From Flavobacterium fontis (GTDB lineage Bacteria; Bacteroidota; Bacteroidia; Flavobacteriales; Flavobacteriaceae): a stretch of 64,000 bases of DNA. The stretch is from contig NZ_FQVQ01000011.1 in assembly GCF_900129405.1 (NCBI RefSeq), positions 49,894-113,893 on the forward strand, read 5' to 3'. The position numbers and the translations under genes were made by a program. The notes beneath the pieces were generated by a model that saw nothing but the letters and a program-made list of their open reading frames with translations, was not told the DNA's origin and made no database searches. Shown here piece by piece: positions 52,647 through 61,717 of this stretch (position 1 is its first letter; each line of letters opens with the position of its first letter).

Positions 52647-53588
52647 TTAATTCAAATATGAAATCGTAATTGATACAACAATTCCAAAATAGATTAGAGT
52701 AGAAATTAAAAATACAATAAAATCAATTTTCAAAGAATCTTTAAGTTTAAATCGTTGTTCTGATATTGCATAAACTGAAAATAGAGCAATAAAAATGAAT
52801 GTCACTAAATGTATTTTATCAGATAAATTAAATGAATCAGAAATTGGCAGGTAAGATTCAGTAATATATTTGTTTCCGATTGCTGTAAATAAAGAACCTA
52901 CAATCAATGCAAGCTTTTCTTCACTCAATTTATTAGGTAAAAAGACACTCATGACTGTGAGAAAAAAAGAAATAAATAGAACAATGAACATTTTCCAATA
53001 AATATTCCAACAATCTCTTTCCAAAGGGACTTGAATGTTTATTGCATCTAAAACGTTTTTTTTATCAGAATTTATAATACCAAAATCAGAATTCCATTCT
53101 TTAGACTTTACAGAAATTTGGGGAATACCAACCTCCCATTTATCAATAAAATTAGGTCTTATCAATGAATTCTTTGTATCTAATTGAATGATCTTATCAC
53201 CTTTGTAATGTGTATTTAATTCGATATAATAATCCAAACATTGTTTGTCAAAAGGAAATTTTGAAACATCCATTTTGGTCAAAATTTTAGCTTGAATCTT
53301 TAATAAATAATGATGTTTAGAACCTAATCGATTATGTTCCTGGAGTAAAAGCTTGAAATCAATCATTCTGTCAACATCCAAGAAATTTGAGACATCATAA
53401 ACTAAATCCTCTTTTATCAGTTCTTCCTCGGATTTTATCCAAACATAAAATATAGACTCAAATGATGATTTAATATAATCAACATCATAAATATTATCTA
53501 CATATATACCCACACTTAATGTATCTTTAGTTTGGCTCATTAACAATGAAGATAAAAACAAAAATAAAAGTGAAATAGATTTTTTCAT
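52647..53588 (-). CDS. Pentameric ligand-gated ion channel-like protein
   Basis: 313 residues. Signal peptide 1-19 (ends LLMSQ), an extracellular beta domain ~20-190, then four membrane helices at about 195-217, 224-246, 258-275 and 288-311. Residues 111-118 read FPFDKQCL, the conserved Pro-containing loop core of Cys-loop-type channels (prokaryotic members have FPFDxQxL). The layout signal-ECD-4TM matches GLIC/ELIC-type channels, with the second helix EEKLALIVGSLFTAIGNKYI as candidate pore lining. Function as a channel is inferred. It directly abuts the 169-residue 4-TM gene upstream and lies in one row with transglutaminase-like and DUF4407 genes. Confidence 0.6.
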   Translation of the reverse strand: MKKSISLLFLFLSSLLMSQTKDTLSVGIYVDNIYDVDYIKSSFESIFYVWIKSEEELIKEDLVYDVSNFLDVDRMIDFKLLLQEHNRLGSKHHYLLKIQAKILTKMDVSKFPFDKQCLDYYIELNTHYKGDKIIQLDTKNSLIRPNFIDKWEVGIPQISVKSKEWNSDFGIINSDKKNVLDAINIQVPLERDCWNIYWKMFIVLFISFFLTVMSVFLPNKLSEEKLALIVGSLFTAIGNKYITESYLPISDSFNLSDKIHLVTFIFIALFSVYAISEQRFKLKDSLKIDFIVFLISTLIYFGIVVSITISYLN

Positions 53589-54098
53589 TTAATAAATAAA
53601 GTTTGTCGCTATTTGAGGTAAATACCAATTCAACAAGTCCTTAAATGGGTTAATAATAGAAAACGAAAAAAACAAATTAATTAGCATTAGAACTAAAAAC
53701 AAACTTGTATTTGAATTTTCTAACTCCACTATCAAAGACCTCCCTCCAATAATGATTCCAAATAATTTAAAAATTAGATAATTACTTGATACTGCTAAAA
53801 CTATTGCTAAACCAAAGTAGATAACTAAACGATATAAAATTTGGAAGAAAGTATCATTTATTTCTTTAGCATGTATGATTGTCTCAATTGTTGTTTCACT
53901 GGCTTGAACCGATGCACCACAATAAACAAAAAAAGGTAAAATTATTCCTAACAACCAAATCAAATAACTTTTATTTAATTGCATTTCATCTACTATTTGC
54001 ATTTTTCTAGATCTTGTATAATAGGAAAGACCTACAAATAAAATAATCGTAGCAATAATTACTGCCAAGATTGAGAAAAAGATACTCTGTTTATCCAT
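53589..54098 (-). CDS. Four-helix membrane protein, unassigned (DUF350-like layout)
   Basis: 169 residues with four hydrophobic helices (FFSILAVIIATIILFVGLSYY, YLIWLLGIILPFFVYCGASV, LVIYFGLAIVLAVSSNYLIF and LFLVLMLINLFFSFSI). The spacing resembles DUF350 membrane proteins, but the match is by layout only. It abuts the channel-like gene and starts 1 bp after the transglutaminase-like gene, so the three are translated as a unit. Confidence 0.65.
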   Translation of the reverse strand: MDKQSIFFSILAVIIATIILFVGLSYYTRSRKMQIVDEMQLNKSYLIWLLGIILPFFVYCGASVQASETTIETIIHAKEINDTFFQILYRLVIYFGLAIVLAVSSNYLIFKLFGIIIGGRSLIVELENSNTSLFLVLMLINLFFSFSIINPFKDLLNWYLPQIATNFIY

Positions 54099-54099
54099 A

Positions 54100-55839
54100 T
54101 TAATTTGATTTAAGTGAAATTCTCCAATAATTTAAATTCATGTAGCTTTTCCCAATCCTACCCGCTGGGATATCAGGCGCTGTGGTCTCCCACATTACAT
54201 ATTTTTTATTTTGATTGCTATAATTTATACCTGAAAATGGCAAATTTATAGCTATCATAGAATGACCATAAAATTCACTACTCATTAGAGCAACATCATA
54301 CTTGTAATGACTTAAAATAGTAAATAATAATAATGCTCTTGTGTCACAATCTCCTTCTAGAGTATAAACAAATTCTAAGGGTGAATTAATTCCAAACTTT
54401 TGATATCCTGAACATTTATTACCTTGCATGAGATAATCTCTAATAAACTTATCGTTGTATAATTGCGCATTACATTCATTTTCAAGAATCAAAGTATAAG
54501 GTATATCTTGAATACAACTTACAATCATTTCTGAAAATTTAATGTCATTTAATTTGTTCTTTTTTCTAATACTATCAAACATTCGATACAAACCATCCAA
54601 TTTAGACTCATCATTCCCTTTTAACATATACACCATTTGATCATAATTTCTTGGAGTTGAGGAAGTCAAGTTAATACTATTTTTAAACCTTGATGATTGC
54701 TTAATTTCAAATAATTTCAAAGTATAATATCCTTGATAAATATTACCTTCATAATCTTGCCATTTTCTAAACCTTTTTACCAATGAGTCATTACCAATAC
54801 TTATAGTTGTCGAATCGTTGTCGATAGGTTCATATACTACATTTTCACGACTATCTTCTATCTTTGGCTTTGGAATAATATTTGGAATATGAACCAAAGA
54901 ACATGTTTTAAAAATTGAAACAATAAAAAACAACCAGAATATTATTCCTAATATCCCAAACATCCACCTAAAGACACTAGAAAATCGGTTAATTAAATAA
55001 GTTATACAGTAAATTAGAATTATAATACCTATTACAGGAAAAGCATAATAAATAAAAAACACTATTAATACTATAGAAAACAAATAACCAAAAATAGACA
55101 AGCATCCTTTTTCTGTTGATGTACCACATGGTATTTTTTCCCATGGCCCCCAAACAGTGTCTGGATGATGCTTGCAAAAATATTCATAGCGTTTATAACA
55201 CTCCTTTTCTTCAAATTCACCAGTTTTTATACCATTAGATTTGCATGGTTTTTTAATTCTACCATCTTCTTCATCATCTTCATTGTCATCAACATCTATT
55301 ACATCTATAAGTACAACCTTATTTATTTCTTCAACTTCATCTCTTTCATAATCAAAAACATAACCCGTAATATATGCATTAAAGGTTCCAAATACTTCAT
55401 TTCCGTCTATTTGATGCTCTTTACGATTAATAGTAAACTCATACAGTTGAGGTTCTAAAACATTTATACCAAATGTTTTGTTATTGGCTGAGATAATAAC
55501 AGGTAAAATTTGAGGTAATTTTTCCTTAGGGAAAACACTAACTTTTATTTTCTTAGCATTGGTAATATTTTTAAAATCATGAGGGAAAGAAAATGGTTTA
55601 TTTTTACTAAAATCTTCAACTGAATTACAATTAACTTCTGCTTCATAGATTTCAAAATCAAATAAACTGGATTTATCACTATCATCAGGAATTTTATTAC
55701 CTCTATACTTACCTGATAATGTTCCTTTTAAATACGTTTTACGAGGCGTTAAAATCTCTTTCGTAACTTTTATATAGTCAAAACCATCCTCTCCAACGAA
55801 AGGTTCCTCATTGATTATATTTACAATTTTTTCATTCAT
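54100..55839 (-). CDS. Membrane protein with C-terminal transglutaminase-like cysteine protease fold
   Basis: 579 residues. The N-terminal ~165 residues are a beta-rich domain with an acidic linker (DVDDNEDDEEDGR). About three membrane helices lie at ~245-320. The C-terminal domain (~430-579) begins VSCIQDIPYTLILEN and carries a Cys-His-acid set typical of transglutaminase-like peptidases: GDCDTRALLL (Cys ~498), YGHSMIAI (His ~526) and WETT/APD (acid ~551-556). Such domains cleave or crosslink proteins. The target is unknown. It lies between the DUF4407-like genes and the channel-like gene with near-zero spacing. Confidence 0.7.
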   Translation of the reverse strand: MNEKIVNIINEEPFVGEDGFDYIKVTKEILTPRKTYLKGTLSGKYRGNKIPDDSDKSSLFDFEIYEAEVNCNSVEDFSKNKPFSFPHDFKNITNAKKIKVSVFPKEKLPQILPVIISANNKTFGINVLEPQLYEFTINRKEHQIDGNEVFGTFNAYITGYVFDYERDEVEEINKVVLIDVIDVDDNEDDEEDGRIKKPCKSNGIKTGEFEEKECYKRYEYFCKHHPDTVWGPWEKIPCGTSTEKGCLSIFGYLFSIVLIVFFIYYAFPVIGIIILIYCITYLINRFSSVFRWMFGILGIIFWLFFIVSIFKTCSLVHIPNIIPKPKIEDSRENVVYEPIDNDSTTISIGNDSLVKRFRKWQDYEGNIYQGYYTLKLFEIKQSSRFKNSINLTSSTPRNYDQMVYMLKGNDESKLDGLYRMFDSIRKKNKLNDIKFSEMIVSCIQDIPYTLILENECNAQLYNDKFIRDYLMQGNKCSGYQKFGINSPLEFVYTLEGDCDTRALLLFTILSHYKYDVALMSSEFYGHSMIAINLPFSGINYSNQNKKYVMWETTAPDIPAGRIGKSYMNLNYWRISLKSN

Positions 55840-57384
55840 CTAGATTTCTTCTGTTCCTTCTTTATGATTATTGTATACAAAATCTAGTAGACCAACCTCT
55901 GTATTGATTATGGGTAGTTTTTTTTCTCTTATAGTTCTAAAAGGCATATCAAGCCAATGTTCATATTTGACAATGATTTCATCTTTTAATTCTGTATTAA
56001 CCAATTCCTGATATACAAGATAGCGCTTTAGGTTTATACTTTTTAATTTGTTCAATAGTGGATCTAATTTATCCCTAACTGACTTATTATATTGTTTAAC
56101 ATTGTCAGTGAGTATTTTGGAGAATTTATCTTTTGTTTGGTTATATTCAATAAGAATTGTTTTGTGTTCAATCAGCATCCTCATGAAGTAATAGTCAGAG
56201 GTTTTAATTTGATTTATATTGATTGATATAATTTTATTTTCCAGCCAATTGAAATCTGTCGTGTTGATGAGTTCATTTCTTAATTTAATAATCTCCGGTT
56301 TATGATTTTCTAATTGGAATATTTTCGTTGAAATATCCCGAGCTTTGTATTTAAAGTAGATAGGTAATAAAAAAACTAAACAAACTATACTAGTAATAAA
56401 CCATGACAATGGATTTTCAACTAATAAAATTTGTATGGTTTTCACATAGAAATTACTTTTATTGAGTAGTTCGTTTAATTTATTATAATTACTTATTTTC
56501 TCATACATTAATGATATCATTTTAGATTTGAAGTTTTTGAAATCATTATTAAAATATCCAGATATTGAAATAGAATTTAATGTAGCTACAAAACTAATAT
56601 CAGTAGCTATCTCACCATTTAATTGCCTTTCTAAATCATTAATGATGAAATTTTTTTTTAGTTTCTCCGAACTTGACAAAATCAAGCGATTGTCTATTTT
56701 CTTTAACTGATTTAGTTTTTTAGTGGCATCTATTACAAATACTGAATCACGATTAATTTTATTCTTAATTAATTGTAAATTAACAGAAATCAAGGAAATA
56801 TCATCAGCATTGAGCTTATTAGTAATCTTTTGATTTAAAACCTTTTGATTTTCTAATTCAGATTCAATTAAATGTTTATTGGTTACTATATAAAGTTTAA
56901 TGCTTTCTTCAATTTTATGTTGATCAATCTCTGTTTTTACACTTGAACCCAATAGATCATAATTTAGGGGTTGTGCAATGATAATGGCCAAGAGCATCAT
57001 AAAACTAATGCGTAAAAACATAGAAAAAGTTAAAAATCGGTTTTGTATATCAGTGTTCTCAACTACCGCTTTTTTATTTCTTTTCTTTTTTGATTCAGAC
57101 GGTATAATAGCAGGTGAAATGGTATGAAGTAGAAGTAAATACATATTCACCACCATAGCTCCCCAAAATATCCCGATAAATACACTTAGAAGAGATGCCC
57201 GTTGAAATAGTGAAATACAGAATAATGTAGCACTAAAAAAACAACCAATAAAAATTAACAATACAAAAAAACCAATAAGTGCAAACCGTTTCTGTATGCC
57301 CCAATTGCATCTTTTTAAGATGTAGTTGTCTTCGCCTGAACAAGTGAAAAGGAAGAGTCGTATGTCACTAAGTTTTTTATTCAT
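55840..57384 (-). CDS. DUF4407-like coiled-coil membrane protein (divergent paralogue)
   Basis: 514 residues. The N-terminal segment LFLFTCSGEDNYILKRCNW parallels the LWKCAGGDRYLLERATY stretch of the neighbouring DUF4407 gene. Two hairpins of membrane helices follow (FALIGFFVLLIFIGCFFSATLF; LRISFMMLLAIIIAQPLNYD), then SVKTEIDQHKIEE and a long coiled coil (~150-300). A further helix (WFITSIVCLVFLLPIYF) and a cytoplasmic helical tail complete it. It overlaps its upstream neighbour by one base. Probably a partner or paralogue of the DUF4407 protein; function unknown. Confidence 0.65.
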   Translation of the reverse strand: MNKKLSDIRLFLFTCSGEDNYILKRCNWGIQKRFALIGFFVLLIFIGCFFSATLFCISLFQRASLLSVFIGIFWGAMVVNMYLLLLHTISPAIIPSESKKKRNKKAVVENTDIQNRFLTFSMFLRISFMMLLAIIIAQPLNYDLLGSSVKTEIDQHKIEESIKLYIVTNKHLIESELENQKVLNQKITNKLNADDISLISVNLQLIKNKINRDSVFVIDATKKLNQLKKIDNRLILSSSEKLKKNFIINDLERQLNGEIATDISFVATLNSISISGYFNNDFKNFKSKMISLMYEKISNYNKLNELLNKSNFYVKTIQILLVENPLSWFITSIVCLVFLLPIYFKYKARDISTKIFQLENHKPEIIKLRNELINTTDFNWLENKIISININQIKTSDYYFMRMLIEHKTILIEYNQTKDKFSKILTDNVKQYNKSVRDKLDPLLNKLKSINLKRYLVYQELVNTELKDEIIVKYEHWLDMPFRTIREKKLPIINTEVGLLDFVYNNHKEGTEEI

Positions 57385-58469
57385 TACTCATTAATACCTT
57401 TGATATAATCATCAAGATTATCATCTATTTTTTTCATCTCACGTTCTTTGTACTTAGTCACAGCATATTTGGTCAACTCTTTTTGGATATTAGTGACCAT
57501 CTTCTTTTCAAAGATGATGCGTTCGGCTTCGTGATTTATGGTTAAATGTCTTTCTACTCCCTCTTTGTCTTTGTATTTATCATATTGCACTTCAATTCCA
57601 TACTCTGCTTTAAGTAATTCATCTCTGTTTTCAGCGAGATAATCATAAGTAGTTTTGGTAAGCATTAATTTGAAAAAAATAGGGGTTAACTCAATTGCCA
57701 TAAATAATAATGTTATGAAAAGAGAGATCCAAAAACCCGCTACTTCATGAGCTATTTTGATTCGCTCTAACAAACCATCTAATCCATTTGCAACTTTTTC
57801 TCCCTCTTTTATTCTTTTCTCTCTTTCTTTTTCTAAAACGAGAATTTCACTATTGACTCTTTTGTAATCTACATTATCTTCAAGTCTTGAAATTTCAATA
57901 TTGTTGTTTTTTAGTTGACTTTTATATTCTTCACACTTATCTTTACAACCACCATTAGCAGTTTGAAAATCAATCCTTGTTTTTAAAGTGTCAGAAATTT
58001 TTTGTAATTGAATTATTCTTGTTTCAAATTTTTTTATTTCGTTTTTCTTTAAATTTATTTCGTTCCTGTAAGTTGAGTCAATTTTATTTATATAAATCTG
58101 TTTTTGTTCAATTTGCTTTTCATGTAACTTAATATCTATCTCTGTCTTAAACATCCTAATCTCAACTGGTTTGGAAATAGTGAGCGCTATTATCATTCCC
58201 ATCATTATTCTCGGTAATGCGCTTTTCAATTCTCCAGATGTTATAGCTTCAGTTCCATCTCCTTTTCCAGTACTAGTAACTATAAATCTGTCAATATTAA
58301 AAATCATTAACCCCCAAATCACACCAAAAATTAATGCAAAGAAAACTGTATTTATGTCAACCGGGTTATCTATCGCTGAACCTCGATTTTCAAAAATGGT
58401 ATAAAAAGCATATCCGCCTGCCAATCCTGCCATTGCACCTGTTGCAAATACGATTCCACCAAGGCACAT
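57384..58469 (-). CDS. DUF4407 family membrane protein, possibly N-terminally broken
   Basis: 361 residues from the ATG at 58469: two helices at the N-terminus (GGIVFATGAMAGLAGGYAFY; FFALIFGVIWGLMIFNIDRF), a third (RIMMGMIIALTISKPVEI), a long coiled coil (~115-235) and a fourth helix (FWISLFITLLFMAIELTPIFF). The family's N-terminal LWKCAGGDRYLLER lies upstream in the same frame (58538 to 58472) but behind a TAA at 58539-58541, directly after ATG-CGC (58547). So either codon 3 is a nonsense change of a longer gene, or the protein begins at Met 58469 and lacks the motif. Confidence 0.75.
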   Translation of the reverse strand: MCLGGIVFATGAMAGLAGGYAFYTIFENRGSAIDNPVDINTVFFALIFGVIWGLMIFNIDRFIVTSTGKGDGTEAITSGELKSALPRIMMGMIIALTISKPVEIRMFKTEIDIKLHEKQIEQKQIYINKIDSTYRNEINLKKNEIKKFETRIIQLQKISDTLKTRIDFQTANGGCKDKCEEYKSQLKNNNIEISRLEDNVDYKRVNSEILVLEKEREKRIKEGEKVANGLDGLLERIKIAHEVAGFWISLFITLLFMAIELTPIFFKLMLTKTTYDYLAENRDELLKAEYGIEVQYDKYKDKEGVERHLTINHEAERIIFEKKMVTNIQKELTKYAVTKYKEREMKKIDDNLDDYIKGINE

Positions 58470-58585
58470 GTATTTTATTTGGTCTGAATAAGTAGCTCGC
58501 TCAAGAAGATATCTATCTCCACCTGCACATTTCCATAGTTAGCGCATTAAAGGACTTGACTTCGGCAATTGGTAATAATCTCTTA

Positions 58586-59101
58586 TCATAAAAAATCAGT
58601 TTGGTTATATTCAGTTTGAATAATTTCTAGATGAATTGGTTCAATAAAAACTTTTGGTGAACCAAAAAATATTTGTTTTAAATTAATACCCGTTAATGGA
58701 TAATTAGAAGTAACAACTTTACGTTCATTCAATTGGAATTGAAAATTATCTAATTCTGTCTTGAATTTCACAGAATTCAAACGATTAGAAATTTGTAATT
58801 GAATTTCATACTCTTTTGATTGAAAAAATCCTTGCACTTTAAACCGTATTGGATTTGTAACATTTGAAATATTAAAGATTTTTATTCCAGAGGTTAATTC
58901 TATCTTGCCATTAAACGAATAATACAAGGCATTTTTAAAAGAATAGTTAATAATTACAAAACTTTGTTCAAAAAGGTGCTTATTGAAGTAGTGTAATTCT
59001 GATTCCTCAAGCCTTTTATTTAGCCTAAAAAGAATTTTAAAAAATCGAAAAATAATAATTATTACTGTCATATTTTTTGAAATACAATTACAATTCACCA
59101 A
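58586..59101 (-). CDS. Hypothetical protein at the head of the AT-rich block
   Basis: 171 residues, very AT-rich. One hydrophobic N-terminal segment (MTVIIIIFRFFKILFRL) precedes a mostly beta-strand region (FVIINYSFKNALYYSFNGKIELTSG). No family recognised. First frame of the leftward block, 80 bp downstream of a degenerate ACGGA palindrome. The true start may be at a later Met (MTVIIII). Confidence 0.5.
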   Translation of the reverse strand: MVNCNCISKNMTVIIIIFRFFKILFRLNKRLEESELHYFNKHLFEQSFVIINYSFKNALYYSFNGKIELTSGIKIFNISNVTNPIRFKVQGFFQSKEYEIQLQISNRLNSVKFKTELDNFQFQLNERKVVTSNYPLTGINLKQIFFGSPKVFIEPIHLEIIQTEYNQTDFL

Positions 59102-59180
59102 ATTATAATTTTTTTTAAAATTTAGTTATTTAATACTCGTAACAAAACTGCTGTAATTTTATAAATTTATATCAACTCCA

Positions 59181-59200
59181 TTTTACGGATTTCCGCATTT
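59181..59200 (-). promoter_or_regulatory. Degenerate ACGGA-type operator upstream of the AT-rich block
   Basis: TTTTACGGATTTCCGCATTT keeps the left arm and the core but not the right end. No -7 box lies at 33 bp; the nearest minus-strand candidate, CAGTTTTG (59150-59143), is 44 bp away, about one helical turn further. Weaker support than the other sites. Confidence 0.4.
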
Positions 59201-59362
59201 GCCAAAAAAAATCAATCAAACTCCAAGGTTATAAAAAAGAAAGAAGCAAGAAGAAAACGTAATAAATCACTACAGTAATAGCATTTTAAAAAAAAAATCA
59301 ATTAAGAAGAAATCCAACAAAAAGCTGGGCGGTAAATCTGTAAACAGCTCTGCAGGGGCAAA
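59201..59362. other. AT-rich intergenic DNA between the block and the response regulator
   Basis: No start-initiated gene is seen. Plus-strand frame 59301-59365 reads KKSNKKLGGKSVNSSAGAN and stops, looking like the tail of a basic protein, but has no start codon. Confidence 0.4.
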
Positions 59363-60028
59363 CTAAATAACCCCTTGATCCTTGGCCAACGAAATCAAAT
59401 GCATCAAGGTGCGGGCGTTAAACGAATCCCGTAGCCGGTACAGACGTTTTTCAATAGTGCTTTTACTGTGGGGAGTAATGCCTAAAACTTTAAATCGTGC
59501 TTCCATTTCATCCAAGCTGTACCCTGCCGCCAATTGCTCCAACAAATGGAGTTCGTAACCGTCTAGCGAGACAAAACTCGAAGCTCGCATGGTCGTTTGA
59601 AGTTCGGGCGCATAATACCGTTCGCCCGCCGCTACAGTCAATAAAGCCGTTTTCAATTGCTCCAAACTACGGCGGCCTTTCAAGACATAGCCCCCAATGC
59701 CATGTTCGTGATACAACTGTTGAATTCGAAATGGTTTGTCTTCAATCGAATACACCACTACAGCGAGTTGCGGATCAAAAGCCTTCACTTGGGCCACCAA
59801 AGCCTCACCGCCCGTTATAGCATCCTGACGATGGTCTTTTTCAAAGGACAAATCCGTAATCAGCAATTCAAAAGGACGTCCCTGCAATGCCTCCGCTTTG
59901 AGTTTCGTCCAAGCATCTTCACAATACTTGACTACCACAACCTCATGAGCTCCCAAGGATTCAACCAACTGAACTACCGAGAGCGCAATACTATCAATAT
60001 CCTCTACAACAAGTACTTTTTGAAACAT
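59363..60028 (-). CDS. NarL/LuxR-type two-component response regulator
   Basis: 221 residues. Receiver domain 1-125 with acidic pair VVEDIDS, phosphoacceptor Asp in LLITDLSF, and the Lys in GGYVLKGRRS. The C-terminal DNA-binding helix-turn-helix is YELHLLEQLAAGYSLDEMEARF...HSKSTIEKRLYRLRDSFNARTLMHLISLA. Encoded 3 bp downstream of the histidine kinase. A candidate, unproven, to bind the ACGGA palindromes, one of which lies 160 bp past its stop codon. Confidence 0.9.
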   Translation of the reverse strand: MFQKVLVVEDIDSIALSVVQLVESLGAHEVVVVKYCEDAWTKLKAEALQGRPFELLITDLSFEKDHRQDAITGGEALVAQVKAFDPQLAVVVYSIEDKPFRIQQLYHEHGIGGYVLKGRRSLEQLKTALLTVAAGERYYAPELQTTMRASSFVSLDGYELHLLEQLAAGYSLDEMEARFKVLGITPHSKSTIEKRLYRLRDSFNARTLMHLISLAKDQGVI

Positions 60029-60031
60029 AAC

Positions 60032-61681
60032 CTACGATTTTGGAATACGAAACTGACATTGCCAGCCCGCATTCGGTTGGGAGTCAAAACTAATACTTCC
60101 CCCTAAGGTAAAAATGCGGTTTTCCGCATTCGACAATCCATTTTTTAAAATAGTAGCCACTTCCCCACCCTTACCATTGTCGGTATAGGTTACCGTAACA
60201 CCCCGTTTATCGGGAATAAATCGAACCTGAACACGGGTGGCGCCACTGTGTTTTTTCATATTGACCAACAACTCCTGAAGTACACGATACAACGTAATCT
60301 TCGCCTCCCGTCGGAAATTACCCCAAGGAACTGCTCCTACATCAAGCGCCAAAACACGCGTTTGTGGCGAACTAAATCCAGCCATCAACTCTTTCAATTC
60401 ATTTTCAAATCGTTCCCCCGTATCGATAACCCCCGAGGACCGCGACAACGAACGGGTTTGCGCATACAAAGCATCCAACCGATCCAACAAAGTATCTTTA
60501 TCCGGCGAGTCTGGGGTTTGCTGCTCTACAAAAGATAAGGTTTGAAACATATCGTTGGCCAATTCATCGTGCAGCTTTTTCGACATACGCAACTCTGTTT
60601 CATAAGTAGCACGCAACACCCGATAGCGCATTCGCAAACGTTGGTATACAAAATAGCCCCCTCCCGCACACAAAAGGACACCCAAGGCAATAAAGAGCAG
60701 TTGCAACTGTGAGCGAAACCGTTCATTCTCCTTACGTACCTGAGATGCATCATAAATCACACTGGTAAAATAAACTTTTGCCTTCGAACGCACCACTCCC
60801 AAACTGTCCGAAAGTCGTAAAAACCGTTCCATAGGCTCCTTGGCCTTTTCATTGGGCAAGGCTTGAATTAAATAGCGTAACGCCTCCAACCGATCTTCGG
60901 GATGATGGAGCTGTGTGGCAAAGCTGTAGGCTTTTTGAGCCCAAAATGCCGCTGAATCACGTTGCCCTTGACGCAGATAATAAGCCGCATAATGCATAGT
61001 GCTGGCCGTAAGTTCAAGAGGATTGCCCAAAGAATCCCTAAGACGGTAGGCCCTATCCAACCACACTTTGGATTTAGGATGATTCAAATATAGGGCGGCG
61101 GTGGCTTGATTGTCGCGAATCTTGGCATAACAGTCGGGTAAGGTGTCCAAACCCGGCGTTTGAATAAGCTTCGTATAGTAAGTTAATGCCCTTGGATAAT
61201 CCTGTGCTTGGAGGTATAAATACCCTATATTATTGCGTAAGAGGAGTTGATCTTTAGCATCAGTTTTTAGCGCCAAGGCACGCTCCATATATATTTTTGC
61301 ATTAACATAATCATGTTGCTCACTAAAATTATTACCCAAAGCCGCATACACATTCGAACGATACAATGTGTCTTTTAAATACGATAAAGTTTGGGTAAGT
61401 ATAGAATCGGCACCGGCATAATCTCCCAATCGCGTTTGTATTTTGGCCATTTCAATACTGCTGTAAGCTTTCCATCGGGGTGTGGTGTCATTCGTGTAAT
61501 TCAAGGAGCGATAATAATGTCCAAAAGCCTTCTGAAAATCATAGTTTGCCTTGGCCGAGTCGGCAGCATCCAAACAGGCATAATAGCGCGAACTTAAATC
61601 GTTGGGACGGTCGTTACAACTGGCTACAAGACCTATGAAAACAAGAGCAAAAAAAAACGGGAAATGAGTGGCCAACTTCAT
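60032..61681 (-). CDS. TPR-type membrane sensor histidine kinase
   Basis: 549 residues. The N-terminus is a signal peptide with a lipobox-like end (GLVASC-ND), then TPR repeats (~30-300: AYSSIEMAKIQTRLGDYAGA, LRNNIGYLYLQAQDYPRALTYY). One membrane helix LLFIALGVLLCAGGGYFVY is at ~330-350. The HisKA_3-type dimerisation helix has KKLHDELANDMFQTLSF (phospho-His), followed by an HATPase domain (LYRVLQELLVNMKKHSGA, YTDNGKGG, GLSNAENRIFTLGGS). Start at ATG 61681. Pairs with the adjacent response regulator. The external signal is unknown. Confidence 0.9.
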   Translation of the reverse strand: MKLATHFPFFFALVFIGLVASCNDRPNDLSSRYYACLDAADSAKANYDFQKAFGHYYRSLNYTNDTTPRWKAYSSIEMAKIQTRLGDYAGADSILTQTLSYLKDTLYRSNVYAALGNNFSEQHDYVNAKIYMERALALKTDAKDQLLLRNNIGYLYLQAQDYPRALTYYTKLIQTPGLDTLPDCYAKIRDNQATAALYLNHPKSKVWLDRAYRLRDSLGNPLELTASTMHYAAYYLRQGQRDSAAFWAQKAYSFATQLHHPEDRLEALRYLIQALPNEKAKEPMERFLRLSDSLGVVRSKAKVYFTSVIYDASQVRKENERFRSQLQLLFIALGVLLCAGGGYFVYQRLRMRYRVLRATYETELRMSKKLHDELANDMFQTLSFVEQQTPDSPDKDTLLDRLDALYAQTRSLSRSSGVIDTGERFENELKELMAGFSSPQTRVLALDVGAVPWGNFRREAKITLYRVLQELLVNMKKHSGATRVQVRFIPDKRGVTVTYTDNGKGGEVATILKNGLSNAENRIFTLGGSISFDSQPNAGWQCQFRIPKS

Positions 61682-61717
61682 TTCCCGAAAATACAAAACG
61701 TTTCCTACAATTCAAAG

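Noticed and set aside
59225..59362. Possible small basic protein gene with tail KKSNKKLGGKSVNSSAGAN
   Set aside because: No start codon or ribosome site in the frame, with a stop shortly upstream; at most a remnant.
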